Shown here: piece by piece, positions 36,761 to 50,380 of the stretch
Position numbering within the stretch: the stretch's first letter is position 1
Layout of the letters: every line of letters begins with the position of its first letter
From: Aphidius gifuensis
Taxonomy: Eukaryota; Arthropoda; Insecta; Hymenoptera; Braconidae
Length of the DNA: 64,000 nucleotides
Reading direction: 5' to 3'
NCBI RefSeq assembly: GCF_014905175.1
Contig: NC_057788.1
Location: 4,216,001 to 4,280,000 of the forward strand
Made by a program: the position numbers and the translations under genes
Notes under the pieces: generated by a model
Seen by the model: the letters and a program-made list of their open reading frames with translations, nothing else
Told to the model about the DNA's origin: nothing
Database searches by the model: none

Positions 36761-39700
36761 TTTCAAGCATCTACCTCAAATATTCCAGACGCAAAGAAGA
36801 AAAAAAGAAAAAAAAAACCAACAAAAAATCATATATTTCATCTAATTTTTTTCCTTATTTTTTTTTTCCTATAGACAATTGTCTTGTAAGATGCAGGTCA
36901 CGTTCAATGACATCTAGGCGTCTACATTTTTTACAAAACATATGAAATATTAACCCCAGGCAAAAATATTAAACCCATTGAGACTGTTGGTGTTTTACGA
37001 GAATTTAAAAAATAAAAATAATATATAAATATAAAAAAATAAAATAAAATAATAATAAGCATACTCGTGAAATATATAATTCAGACTTTCAGCTTTCATG
37101 GTGGGCTTATTAGTTTTTTGTGTATAAATGTATATAGTCAATAAAAAACTTATTAATCCTAGTCTGTATTTCTCCTACTCAACCTGGTTTTTTTTTTATA
37201 TATAAAACACTTCAAACACAGTGAATCCGCCAAGCCAGTATTATCATCCTCACTCACACGGGGCGAACACCTTCGTGAGGATTTTCAGCATGAGCTGTAG
37301 AAAAGCTGGATAAAACTGTCAATATGTATATGGTTGAATTTTGATAGGTATCAATTGAACGCTGCTGATGGTTTTTGTATTAAAAATTTACGATGTATAT
37401 GCCACACTATATATATCAACCACATCACATTTACGTCGAAGCCACAATAACGTATATACCATAGTTTGCGTGCTACCGCGCGTTATCATATAACGAGCTA
37501 TGTTATGCCCTATGATCCAATCTTGCACGCCAGATTGCTCGGCACTTTGCCTTATTATCTTTTCCCTTTTATACCCATTATATAATCGATAAACTAATAA
37601 TTGATTTTTTTTTCAATTTAATATTTTAGGTGAAAATTTTTACACGTATAAAAACATTCATTTTTTCAAAGACAATATTATTAATTTTTGCATATATATT
37701 GAATTATTTTTTGTTTGTTATTTTATGTTGTCTATTTTTAAAAGAACCTTTTACTGATGATACTTGACTTTTGCTATTTGAAGGGTTGATTTTCAATTAT
37801 TATTTTTATTTTTTTTTTTATATTTGTATATGTGTGACTTTTAAAGGTCAACCTATTCATTTATACTTTCTATAAAAATTTTTCGAATTAATATTTATTC
37901 AATGAAGCTTGTTAAACTTGGATATATGAAAAAAAAAAAAAATAGAATGAAAAATCAAATAGCTTGATGTTGTAAAATGAAAAAAAAATAAATAAAATCA
38001 TGAACGAACGAATGAATAAAGACAAAAAAGTGCCGATAGCGTTGAAGCGGTCTCAGACGGATAACTCGTGAAGCGATCCATAGCCATTTAGAAGTTTTAA
38101 TAACATTACGATATATACATCGCCCCGTTGAATATCTAACCACTGGAAAACGCGAAAAAAAATCGACAGTATGTATATCCCAAGCGCGTCTTCTTTTATC
38201 TCTCTCGAAAAAAAACCCGAGGGAAGGAAAAATATTTAAAAAAAAAAAAAGAGAAAAAAAAGCCTAGTAAAAAAAAAAAGAAAAAAAGAAAGGTAAAAGA
38301 AAAACGAAGAAGGAAGTTTATAAAAAATTTAAAAGTACGGAAATGTCTCCTATTGCCCGGGGCGATAAATTTCCACTTACATTTTATTTTCGTTTCTTTC
38401 GTTACGCCCGAAGGAGAGACGACATTGGAAGATGGTAAGAGAGACTCTGCGGAGACCTTCCAGCAAAATGTCCAAATATACAACATTAAAAATATTCATC
38501 TATATATACCGAACTCGATGGCGCATCAGTTACGAGCAATTATTAGATTATACAACTTGAATTATTTCATTCTCTACAAGACCCTGCTTTTTTTCGTTTT
38601 ATTATAATTTTCATTTCAAAGTAAAACAAATCGTTCTTCGATTTGTAGCTATAAGAAAAAGAAAATACAACAAAATAAAGAAAAGAGAAAAAAAATAAAT
38701 AAATAAATATATAGCAAAAACCAATTTCAGCGAGTTAATGTGATTTTCTTAGTTCTTAATAGAACGCATCGATTCCCATCGGGTGGCAAATAAGAAAAGT
38801 CAAAAATTCCAACACATGCTAGTAGGCTTCAAGTAGAATGAGAGGTTTATATGGTGTGTATATTTTCCGGTCGACGATGCGAGACCTATTTAACGGCCGC
38901 GAGAGTCCGGTAATGGGATTCGAACTATACACCCATGGGAACCATCTCGTTTGTTGTCTGTTTTTTTTTTTTCGAAGGTGTATAAACCCCCCCTACGATT
39001 TCTTATACATTTCTTATATAAACAAAACATCAACAAAAGATCCATTACCTTTGTCTTATCACCACATTTCACAAGATGAAATAGCTTAAGCTTCGAGCTA
39101 TGAGATGCCAGGCCAAAATTACATGTCAACATTGTGCAGCTTCGATACATCTAAAAACAATAACAACAATATCATGATTATATTTTGTTTTTCTTTATCA
39201 CATGGTTGGAGATCTATCTATATAATTAGAAGGTATATATTAAGAGACCTTTTGGCTTTGAGTCTATATATTGCCAGTGTTGTGGCAAGCCTTGCCGAGA
39301 TTAAGACCAGAAATAGTGGTTTTTAAGAGGATACTATGTACCATGTTGTAGCGTGGTTACATAAGACAAACAAAATCCTATTTGACATTTAAACAATACT
39401 GACAAAATATATATTCATCATCTAATAGTCTATTGTTTTATTTTATTTTTTTTTCTGGCAGACGTAGATTTTAACTTTTGTGGTTTGATCTTGGAACCAT
39501 TGAATAATTAAATTGCTCACAGTCTGATGTAAAAACCATATGTATTTGGCATGATGATAATCACATTTGGAATATATCTGTAAAATAAATAATAAGAAAA
39601 ATCAAATATTAAATTAATAAGTAGTTTTGGTCAAGAAAATGATTTAATGGTAAATTAGGTAATAATTGGACGTAACAATTTTACTTGTGAAGCAAAAAAA

Positions 39701-41000
39701 ATATGACCTATGCTTGGACATTACCTTAACTTGAATACAATTACATTTTCTAAACGACATTGTAAAGTGTGTTCGATAATGGAAATACAAAAGGTTAAAT
39801 ATTACATATATATATGTATGTGTGTAAGAGAGCACTTTAGTCATGGCCTCCATTATCGAAATAGCAATTAGAATAAATCAAAAGTACCGACTCCTGCAAT
39901 TGGCGCGCCGATTTCCCAACCCATAGACTTATCATCCGATTTACGTTCGTTTACCATCAGCAACCCAATCCACTCATATTCTCAGACTCTTCTGGTCTGA
40001 ATATCATCACCCTATTTTCTTTTTTTCATAATATATATATTTTTTTTTCTCTTTACTTTTTTATGATGAAAAACTGGCCAACCATTTTGTCATAATTTTG
40101 ACATCAACATTAATAAAGTCAATGTAATTACAATTTTCTAACAAAATAATAAAAAAAGAAAAATAATTACATTGGTTTTTTTCTTTTTGCTTTCCTTCTA
40201 TAATTATTTTAAATTATTTATCGTATTTTTTTTAACGAGTATCGCAATTTCATCGAATAAGCTTTATAACAATCATCACGAGATAGTCGTTTGTTTGAAA
40301 TTGTTATCGGGGATCATAGAATAACGTGACTATGTCATTGATTGTTGTCACGAGATTCACCGGAGGCACATTTGTAAAATGATAGTGAGTATAGTGCTCT
40401 CTTGTGTAGAAAAACAATATAACAAAAATTGAGACTACTGCAATTTAGGTAAGAGGGTCAACAACAAATTGTCTAAATAGAAATATTTTTTCTCATTGAA
40501 GAGAAAATAGATATAGCAGTAGATACTCTTAAAATTGACTTTTATTATTCCATTGGCTGGATTACAAAATATATATATAATTAAACAGGAAAATAATAGA
40601 AAGATGTCTGTATTATTTCCGTTGGGTATATATAGCCTTGTCGATAAGCCCAAATTGGGTCTTATGGAATATGAATAAGACAAAACAAGGGTCGGCTTTA
40701 CTCACCCCAACAAGTCAAGTAATTCAAGCGGAAGAAATACTTTGCCTGATGATGAGAGTTGAGGAGAGAATGTAAAAAAGAAACGCAAAGAGAATTAAAA
40801 ATATATATATATTCATTTATAAATAATAAAATAAAAAAAAAATAAAAAATAATCTAGCCACAAGAATTTGGCACCGTCCGGCTTTTTGGCTGGTTGTTTA
40901 TCAATTTGAAAAGGCAAAAGACCGGATGTGCCCATTGAAAATCTAGGGTGAAAGAGAACACGAGGAAGGAGAAAGTGAGAAGGCCTTATTCGACTGTGAT
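36761..41000. other. AT-rich non-coding DNA with mixed islands
   Basis: Islands at 37220-37560, 38030-38180, 38340-38540 and 38760-38940 have higher complexity and CG dinucleotides. The rest is A/T-tract DNA. A consensus-like splice donor (GATG|GTAAGAG) lies at 38435, but no matching acceptor or protein was found. No RNA gene was seen. Confidence 0.5.
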
Positions 41001-41275
41001 GTTAAAGTAGAGTGTGGGTTGAAGCACTTGATCTTAGGAAGAAAAGCCAACACTGTGGGTTGCTAAAACTCTCCCTAGGCAACCTTAACCCTCCTCAGAC
41101 CAACCAACCAACTGACCGACCAAGCTTTTCCTTCAACGATCCTATGGTCAAGACCATCGCGGTTTTATGAGTGCGAGGGAATGGCTCATAGGTCAAACCA
41201 TACTGTGGAAGTTAATGTTGCCTAATTGACAATGTAAATGTTTTTTTAATATCCTATATTTTTAAATTATTATAT

Positions 41276-41308
<33 letters not shown>

Positions 41309-43260
41309 ATTCATAAAACAAAGAATAATAATTTCATTATAATTTATTATTTAAAAAAATTATATTTTGATTTATGAGTGCGCATATATTTTTTTATTTT
41401 TAATATAGATATTATTTATTTATGAATGATGAGAGTACTCAGTCATTTCTTCCAATTTAAGTGTATAACGAGCTACACCGATAAATTTTTATATTTTTAT
41501 CTCCCCATGGGCCCATGAATATGCACTAATACTAGTTCTATATTTTGTCGCACACAATTTTCTATTCTTCTTGTACAACGAGAAAACTATCCACAAAAGA
41601 CCACGGGCATGTAATCCTGCACAATCCAGACATTTTTCACTGTTACTTGGGCACAACCGTGGTAGCAGCAGCGATGGCAGGCAAATAATTAATTTCTCAC
41701 GAAGCTAACGAGCATTGGCCTCGTTTTTTTTTCTTCTGGTTTTTTTTTTTTTTTTTTACCATGCAAGATTCTATATATAAAACTATTTCAATACTTGCAA
41801 AGAAATATGGAAGTCTACAGACAATACGAGCGACAGTCTTTGAAAAAAATTGCGAAAATTTAATTTTATTTTTGTGATTTAAAGAAAAAATAATAAATAT
41901 ATATTTAATTTAATGTAATGAAATAATGAAAAAATAATTACCAAGTATGTTGTGTATGTTTACACCAAGAAATTCCGATCACAGTAAATTCAAGAATAAT
42001 TTTCATGTCGTAAGTTTGTACGCGGTGAGACGTAAAACCAACACAGTTGGTCGATAGTACATAGTACTGTAGTAGTCAAGTAGTTTGCTAGATCTCGAGG
42101 ATCATTATTCCCTTCTTGTCCGCCGGTCACTTGGATTTGTGTGGTGTGAACGCGGACTAAACCAGTAAATCCACCCTTTCGCGGTCTTCCAGTGAAGTTA
42201 GGTCATAGATCGTACAAACTATCGTACAACAACCTTCCTTCAGTTACTCTCAGCTCCTTCCTTTTACTAATTTCTATCCACAAGGATTTTGTGTATATGT
42301 TTGTAAAGCTATATTACCAAGTTTAGTGCCAAGGGAAGCTTTCAGCTTGGATTCACATTGTGCAAATGGACACCCCAATGATGATGCTCCAATTCTTGTA
42401 CCATTACAAACTATGTTCAATGTCTGGAAAGAGAAATAGATTGGAATTAAAATTTATCTATACAATCTTCTACATTGTTTATTATTTACTTGAATAAATT
42501 TTATCTATTTTTAATTTTTAAAATTAAAACATGGTTATTTATGGATTTTTTAAAATATAAATTAATGAAAAAAATAAATGACCAAAGTAAAAATTATTAC
42601 AATCAAAGTAAATCAATTTTATTAAATTGTTTGTAAAATTAAATCGATAATGTATTGACGTAATTTTAAATTAAAAAATATAAACAAAATTTTAAGTATT
42701 TTTAAATTGAAGAAATTTCAAAGTTATGATAAAGATTCTTGATGGTCGACATGCAAAACTATACATAAAACTTTTGAGCAAAAAAATAAATAAAAATAAA
42801 ATTATATTGTGACTATGGCAATTCAAAGTATGTTGAAAAATATCATAAAAAAAAGGGCGTAAAAATTTTGAATAAAGGGAAAAAAATTTATATGTTTTGC
42901 AGTTAAATACTGGGTTATGAATATGTTTGATTGCACAATAACCAAACATAATGTCTTGTATTTTTATGTAAAGCATATTTTTTTTTTTAAACATTTTCTA
43001 TCCGTAATATGCCTATACCTTACGATTGGCCACGTCACGTTTGACATTTACAGTTGAATTAGCATAACTTAAAATACAATACTCGATCCATAAAATATTT
43101 TTCTATGTGTTTTCTTTATCTATATGTATATAGTATGGCTTCCGGCAGTTAAAGCCATTGGCGAGAGGAGTCCATCTATTTGTAGAATACGGAAGTCAGT
43201 GTATAGTCCTTTTATACGCTCGATAAGGCACTCGGGGGGGGAATCGATGATACGCCTTCA
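41001..43260. other. Non-coding DNA with three complex islands and a long T tract
   Basis: 41030-41210 includes a CCAACCAACCAACTGACCGACC low-order repeat and the small inverted repeat ATGGTC-AA-GACCAT. 41500-41720, 42000-42430 and 43010-43250 are further islands of ordinary composition. 42431-43000 is AT-rich. No coding potential was recognised. Confidence 0.5.
41281..41308. repeat. Poly(T) tract of about 28
   Basis: It is the longest uninterrupted homopolymer I noticed in the window. Such a tract is length-polymorphic and its exact length is prone to sequencing error. Confidence 0.8.
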
Positions 43261-46200
43261 CTATTCTCACATACACATACAAAAATACATGCATAAATAA
43301 AAAACGTAATAAATAAAAGTACATTATTTTAGGCAATTTTTAACAATCAGCTAAACCGAGACAAACAAACATCCAGAGCAAAGCAAAGCCATGTACCAAT
43401 TTTTCTTTAATATCCAAAATAATAATGGAAAAAAAAAAAAAACAAACAATGACAAACATCGTATTAATCCTGATTTTATTTTAAAAATAATATATGAAAA
43501 AATACCTGATTCAGGGATTTTGAAAATAGTGGAAAGAGAAAAAAAAAAGAGAAAAAAATACTCTTGATGATGGTAGGGTGGTTTGGGTGATATTTAATGG
43601 CGCGTGGCAATATTAAAATGGAATAAAAATGAGCTGTAATTTGTATCTGGCTTGAAAAAAATATAAAATAAAATAAAATGCTACCCAAAGCATCAGTTCT
43701 ACCCCTCAAACCTCTTTCGTATTTTTGGTGTACAACCAACGTTGCTCACTATTATTGTTATTAATATCAAAGGTCGCGTTGCTCTTAATACCCTGAAAGA
43801 TTGCCGTATTTCCGTATAAAAAAAAGTAAGAGCATCATGTCGACATTTGAAAAAAAAAAGAATAAGATGATAAAAAACAAAAAAAAAAGCAGCAATATAC
43901 AATAAAGAAAATAAAAAATGAATAATAAAAATTTTTCTTTAAGCAAAATGTTGTTGTAATATATTTTACGTATATATTTGCCTATACAAAAAAAAAAAAA
44001 AAGATAGAGAGAGGGAGCAAAAGAGAGAAGAGAGTTATATAATAAGCAAGCATGATACTTTGTCATGTTCAAGAGCAGATACCTAACGACGTCAAAGATT
44101 TAATCGTTTGCAATCAATCCAAGTTAAACTAACTGATTTTGGCAAAGAAAAAAAAAATCAAATAAAAATTTTTAAATTTTAAATTTATTCAATGGGTTTG
44201 TATATTACATAAGTGGAGTGTCTCTGCCAATAACACAGCATTAGGTACAATTTCAGCCTCTTTATATATTGCACCGTAAAGTATGTGGGAAAAAATAATA
44301 AAAAAAAAAAAAGAACAGGATTCTGCAACTCTTCCACTTGAGAGCACTAAAAGTGCTATTTGAATAGTAGTCACTTGCAACATTATTTCTTTTTTCACGC
44401 GTGACTATAAAGAAAAAAAAAAACATTTTTCCTTTTTTGCTCTCGTTTAAATATGATATTGTTGGCAGTAATTTTTATGAACAGTATTGTATACCAATAT
44501 AATATGTGTCTGATTTTATTGTAACATTTACACTCACATCGTAACATGATTCTTGAAAAAAAATAAAAATAAAAAATATCCCTTTCAACAATTTTTCATC
44601 TTTTTATAAAATTTAAAATTATTATTATGAAATAAATTTAATTAAGTATATAATGACTTAATTTAGAAGAAATATTTTTATTTTGTTTATGGTAATTTAG
44701 AAATATATTGGAATGAAAATCTCGCGAATTGACTTTCATTAATCCAGCGAACCTTATAACCCAGCCATATCTTTTCCCATTCTCAAGGTTTCTACTTGAA
44801 ACTCGTAGCATTATCCTCAGTGCCTCTTGGACGGTTATATATTATAAATCGTAATAAACACAACACCATAGACAAAATATATACACAGAATATTATTTGG
44901 TGAGCGCTGATTCCCTGCATCCAAAAACCAAGACCTGAATATTTCAGTACGGCCGAAGCATTAAGGCTACCCTTCTTACTTCTAGCAACCTATTAGCCTT
45001 TGCCACTGAAACTCCCTTACATTAGTTTTATATATGTATACACCTATTTCAAATAGACTAGAGTAAATTTTACCTCACCGATTTGATCTTGAAATAATTA
45101 ATAATTACTTGAGAAATCACTAAACCCAAAAGACCAACCACATCGTTTCTTATTTCTGTCATTGCAGTGATTGCAAAACAACATTAATAAACAAAAATAA
45201 ATTTTAATATTTAAATTTTTAATGTGCAATTTTGTATTTAATTATTTTTAAAAGTTGACAAACATATACATGTATAAATCGATTCAACGAATAGACCAAA
45301 ATAAAGAGAGTCAAAAATATTAATGTAAGAAGAAGAAGAAGAGAAGTGAGTTTCGAAGGGGTCGTAACTAGTCGAGAAATATCATCGAATAATGAATATT
45401 CATGTTGATGAGTCGCGGGACCAGCTACCAAAAGATATATAGAAGGGCAAAAGGCAGGGTAAAGTTGGACAGGCTTTCGGGGGATGTTAACTTACCCAGG
45501 ATCCCATTGGCAGCCATATTTTGTACTATGTATTTTGAAAGCTACTTCTCATTCCCTTTTTTATTTTACCCATTTAATTTATAAACTCGTACGTTATTGT
45601 ATATTTTATTTAAATGTCTATAATTTAAAAATTTTTCATCAAGATATATTTTATTTGTAAATTAATTAAAATTATTTTTAAACCAAGCTATTTATTTATT
45701 TTTTTTTTTTCAAATAGTTAAATAGTTTTAAGTATATTTGTTTTGTTTGTTTTGATGTTTAACATGTACTTGATTATTATTTTTATTATTATTAATATAT
45801 ATATTTTGTGTTTTTGCTTTTTTTTTTTTCTTTTGAATATTATTGTTTAATTTTCTCAAGCACAAAATTGTCTGATTGTTTTTGTTTAGTTTAATTTTCA
45901 TTTGCCTTTTTGACTTTTCATATACATGATGATGATAGTAAAAATAAAGGGGATGAAAATAAGTTTGCCAGGTCGACAGATATCAGCGTTAAAGTCATAT
46001 GAAAATTGCAAGAGTGTGTTAGTCGTACCATTGAGGCACATTATCGCAGTTGGTAAACTTTTGCAAGAGAAGAATAGACATTCGAGAGTGTGTATCTAAT
46101 TACGTTCTCTACTCGTTGAAAAATATATATATAGAGATAAACATATTACGAAAGAAAAAGGGGAAAAGAGAAGAAGAGGGAAAGGGCTGTGTTGTGAATG

Positions 46201-49200
46201 TAAAAGACAACCCTTTTCTCTTTCTCAACCCTTACAGAATCGTAAAGCCACATGCAAAGGCATATTAGTATATAGTATATCACAACGATTCTTGGTTGGA
46301 CACACTGTGAAATTCTATCTGATAATAATGTACAAAATGTGTATACAACGAATATAGCAGATCTCATTTGGCCATATAGTATATTTATTATACTGCATAA
46401 ATATGAATTTAATTCTCCCCAGAGGGTTATCGAAGTCTACTCAGCTTCCAGATAATTATTTTCAACAAAATGCATCAAGGCATTTGTCGAGAATTTGAGT
46501 GTTATTATTTGCTGAAATATATATATAGCATCTATATCATGTATATTTTTTTATTATTATATTTTATTATTTAACAACTGAGGTAGAGCATTTGTGATTT
46601 AGCCTTAATATGAACGCAATGGCAAAGCGATAAAATTTTATAGGCTAATACTGTGATGGCAGCGACTCGTTGTTTATTTATTTTTTATTTTTTATTTTTT
46701 TTTTTCTTGTCGTGGACCATGATTTTATATAGAAAAATATATGTTTTATGTATGTATGTGAAGTTAGCGCACTTCTCAATTCCCCAGAGGCATAAAGGGG
46801 TTTTAGATTTTATTATTTTTTTTATTTTTTTTCACTGCATGAAAAGAAACTACCAGAAAAATAAAAAAAAATTGTCAAATGTGTTTACCAGTTTTTTTTT
46901 TTTTTAAATTTAAATTTACAATTTTGAAATTTGATAAACGATATGTATTTATGTATAGAAAAAATTCTTTAAAATAACAAATGCAATATTTAAAATATTT
47001 TAACAAGTTTTGTAAAGTAAAAAGTAAATAAATAAAAAAAAAAAATTCGATAAAATAAAGTGAATATAAAAAGTGTGAGTGTGTCTATGGGTTTCTTGAT
47101 TTTCCAAGCAAAATATAAGCAATACTTTAAGGGTTCAAGTTAAAAATATAAGTGTACATATAAAAATATATAATGTATTCCAAGTCGAGCCATTGCCGAT
47201 ACTAATAAACATATTAATCGTTTGATTATTCCAACGAGGTATTATGGATACGACTAGTTTTATGTGCCTTACGCCTCTGCTGATGTTTATACCCTTGACT
47301 TTAACAATCACCCCCCTTTAAATCACCATGAGCCAATCCACTAAACAATATATACACAATTTCAAAGTAATGCCTTGAAAATATATAACGTGATAAATTC
47401 TTTTTTCTTTTTTTCTTTTTTTTTTCAATTTTAATATTAAAATATATATATATATATATATAGTTATATTAAGGTATATATTATTAAGATAATAAAAAAT
47501 GAAATAAATTTAAAAAAAAAAAAAAAACAAGTACATTGTATGAAAAGTTTTCAGTTATATTGAGGGTCCCGGTGGTCAAGAATAATTCACTATCACCAGC
47601 GTAAATTTCCAGTTGTAATATTAGTATACAAAAGAAAAAGGATAAAATAAAAAACAAAATAAAATTAGTTGAAAAAAAAAAAAAAAAAAAATGTATAACA
47701 GTAGGAAAACGCGAGTCGTTTTAATTATCATTAACAAGACCAGAATATAACTCAAAATTACGCGTTTATACGTAATAATACGTTAGGTCGGTATATGGGG
47801 GCAGCCGCGAGCATTATATTCATATACATATAAATATATATATCGTATTTGCGAGTGGATATATAATCTGAACGAGGATAGAAACTGAGGATGTATAAAA
47901 GCAAGAATAAAAGGAGATAAAATAGCTAGTAGTATAGCTCAACGGACAGGTGGACACAGAGAGTTGGCAGGAAAACGAACGCGCCGACAACTGCAAAGAG
48001 AGAAAGAGAGAGATGGAAAAAATAAAATAAAAAAATAATAATATATATGTATTAAATATAAATCCACTGTGTGCTGACTCGCAAAACACAATATGAGAAA
48101 GAGGTGAGATTATGAAAGATGAGATATAAAAAAAGAGATGAAATAAAAATAATAATAATGAAATACAAGAGAGAGAGAGAGAAAAATATATAAATATATA
48201 TGTCGTGTGTTTGTTGATATGGCAGTAGTAGTGACAACTGTAGTGGGAGGTAAAATTTTGTTGAATTCCCACCTTACCAATTTCATTTATTAACAATTAC
48301 CTCTCAACTACTCTTTGCATATAAAATCATATAACACAACGAACGCACATCGTTAAAGCCAAATGGAAATATACATACTGCATGTATTTTGTGTCCAGTA
48401 AATCCAATGGTCATACTGACAACAAAATATGACAATATATTATTATCACATGAGTTTATGTTTTAGTTGTTCCCACATGACCCATTGACTATACCGGAGC
48501 ACTGGTAATCGAATTCTATCTCTCTCATTTTACATACATAATAATTAATAAATTATATTACAATGTACAATGATAAAGATGACTTGTTATCATTTGTATA
48601 TGTATTTATTATTTTTAATTAATTTAAATTTTTAAATTCAACTCAATTTACAATATAAAAAATAAAAACAATATTGAACAAGAAAGAGAGAGCGAGAGAA
48701 GAGGGATCTAATGAAATGCCCAGGAATATGTCAAAAATTAAGTTGGGGAGTACTCTCAGTTGTAGCAGTACAGTAGAGCACTTGTCATCTTTGTCATTTT
48801 TATTAGAATTATCTTTGTCACTTTTTCAAGTTAATATATATTTACTTCTGGTGAGAAAACTCTTAAAACCCCGCGCGAACCTTCCCTCTAAGCAATCCCT
48901 TTTCTCTATTTTGCGTCCATCCAAATATTCTACATATACATGTGTATGCGCAAGTGAATATTTAGCTTGTTTCATCAGTATCAAACTGACTTTTGTCGCA
49001 CCTTTTTCATGTGTATATATGTATATGTATATAAGCTGTAAAATAGTCTCTATAACTGAGAAAAACAGCCCACCACTTGCTTATTATCTTTATGACTGCG
49101 AAGATGAAATTAAACCGGGCATACCCGAAATGTAATAATATTCATTACTATGCTAATGTCACGCGGGAACTTTTCAACTTGGATTATTGCGAAAAGTTGA

Positions 49201-50380
49201 CTCATATTTTTGTTATCTGGTCTAAAGTTTTTTTGCGGCCTTATATATATACATTGAAATCCCCCATCTTTCTTGATTTAAAAATTAAAAAATAAAAAGA
49301 AAAATTTTAACACTTTCTCTCTGGCAATAAAATTAATGATTTGTTGATTATTTTGGATTATGACAATTCAAATGAAGAAGGTTATTATATCAAAAAATAA
49401 GGGGGAAATTTTAAGCTTATCGTACAAACTTGAGAATGATTATAAAGCCAGGAAGAAAGTCGTAAATTTGTTGAGTCTTTGTCTAGCTTTATTCTGAACG
49501 CTGGCCATCTAAAATCTCACTCGTAGAATATCAAAAGATTTATATACATAACAACAAACAGCAAAGAAATGTTTTGTCTTTTGTAACGAAAAATTTAAGC
49601 TACTTTATCCTCAACAAGTTCTTCATGACAAAAATTTTAACAGCAAAACTTGAATAAATGTTAATCGAGCATCCAGTGGGAATAACTTCAAAAGAAATTT
49701 TTTTTTATTATTTAGCTACAGTATCTCTGATTTGAACTGGATGATTTGGCTGACAAAATTCCTCAAAAGAAATTCACACAATTTTTTTTTTTTTTTTTAA
49801 TAAAAAAAAACATTGCTTCAAAAACATTTCAAGTCAGAACAACTTGTTCAAACTTTTGAGGTTACGTATAAACTTGTAGATTTTTAAACATTTGGAGACT
49901 GATAGAGTGAAAAAATAAAAAAAAAGCGAGAAAAAGAAAGAGAAGATAGAAGGGCAAAGTGAAGAAGCGATGGGGCAGAAGTATTTAATCAAGGGATCAA
50001 CGCGGTACTCGCCTCTAAATAAACCAGCGTTGAACGATGAGGGTCGGGATTTGTCTACGTGTGAGGTAGATACAAACTCTATCTAGCTTTTACAAAAACA
50101 CATATATATCTGTAATATTTATACACACGTGCAATATACAAGTGAGAAGAAGAAGAAGAAGAGAAAATTGACTTGCTGGATCATCTGAAAGACGAGGATA
50201 CATTTTCTCAACCTCAATTTTTTCCTCCAGCACGATATAATTTAATTAATTTGTAAATCAACAAGAAAATGATTGATAAACATTTGATGAATACAATAAT
50301 TTTTTTTTCTACGAATAATAAAAAATTTCCAAGACAATGAAAAGTAAGATGAGTGTATGAAATGTATGAATGAGATAAGA
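43261..50380. other. AT-rich non-coding DNA, nothing recognised
   Basis: A tracts dominate. There is a (GA)n run at about 48168-48181 and (AT)n at 47442-47462. The longest open frames (158 codons minus at 47820-48296; 153 codons plus at 48674-49135) have no domain, no codon structure and mostly low-complexity residues. They are not called. Confidence 0.6.
47442..47462. repeat. (AT)10 microsatellite
   Basis: About ten tandem AT dinucleotides between T-rich and TA-rich sequence. Confidence 0.85.

Noticed and set aside
38900..38960. Minus-strand TTCGAATCC resembling a tRNA T loop
   Set aside because: No matching stem and no A box upstream; cloverleaf cannot be built.
47820..48296. 158-codon minus-strand ORF
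   Set aside because: Translation is dominated by S, F, Y, L and I from GA/TA-rich DNA; no domain, signal or splice context.
48674..49135. 153-codon plus-strand ORF
   Set aside because: No recognisable domain, mixed low complexity, and no promoter or intron evidence. Length is reachable by chance in 64 kb.
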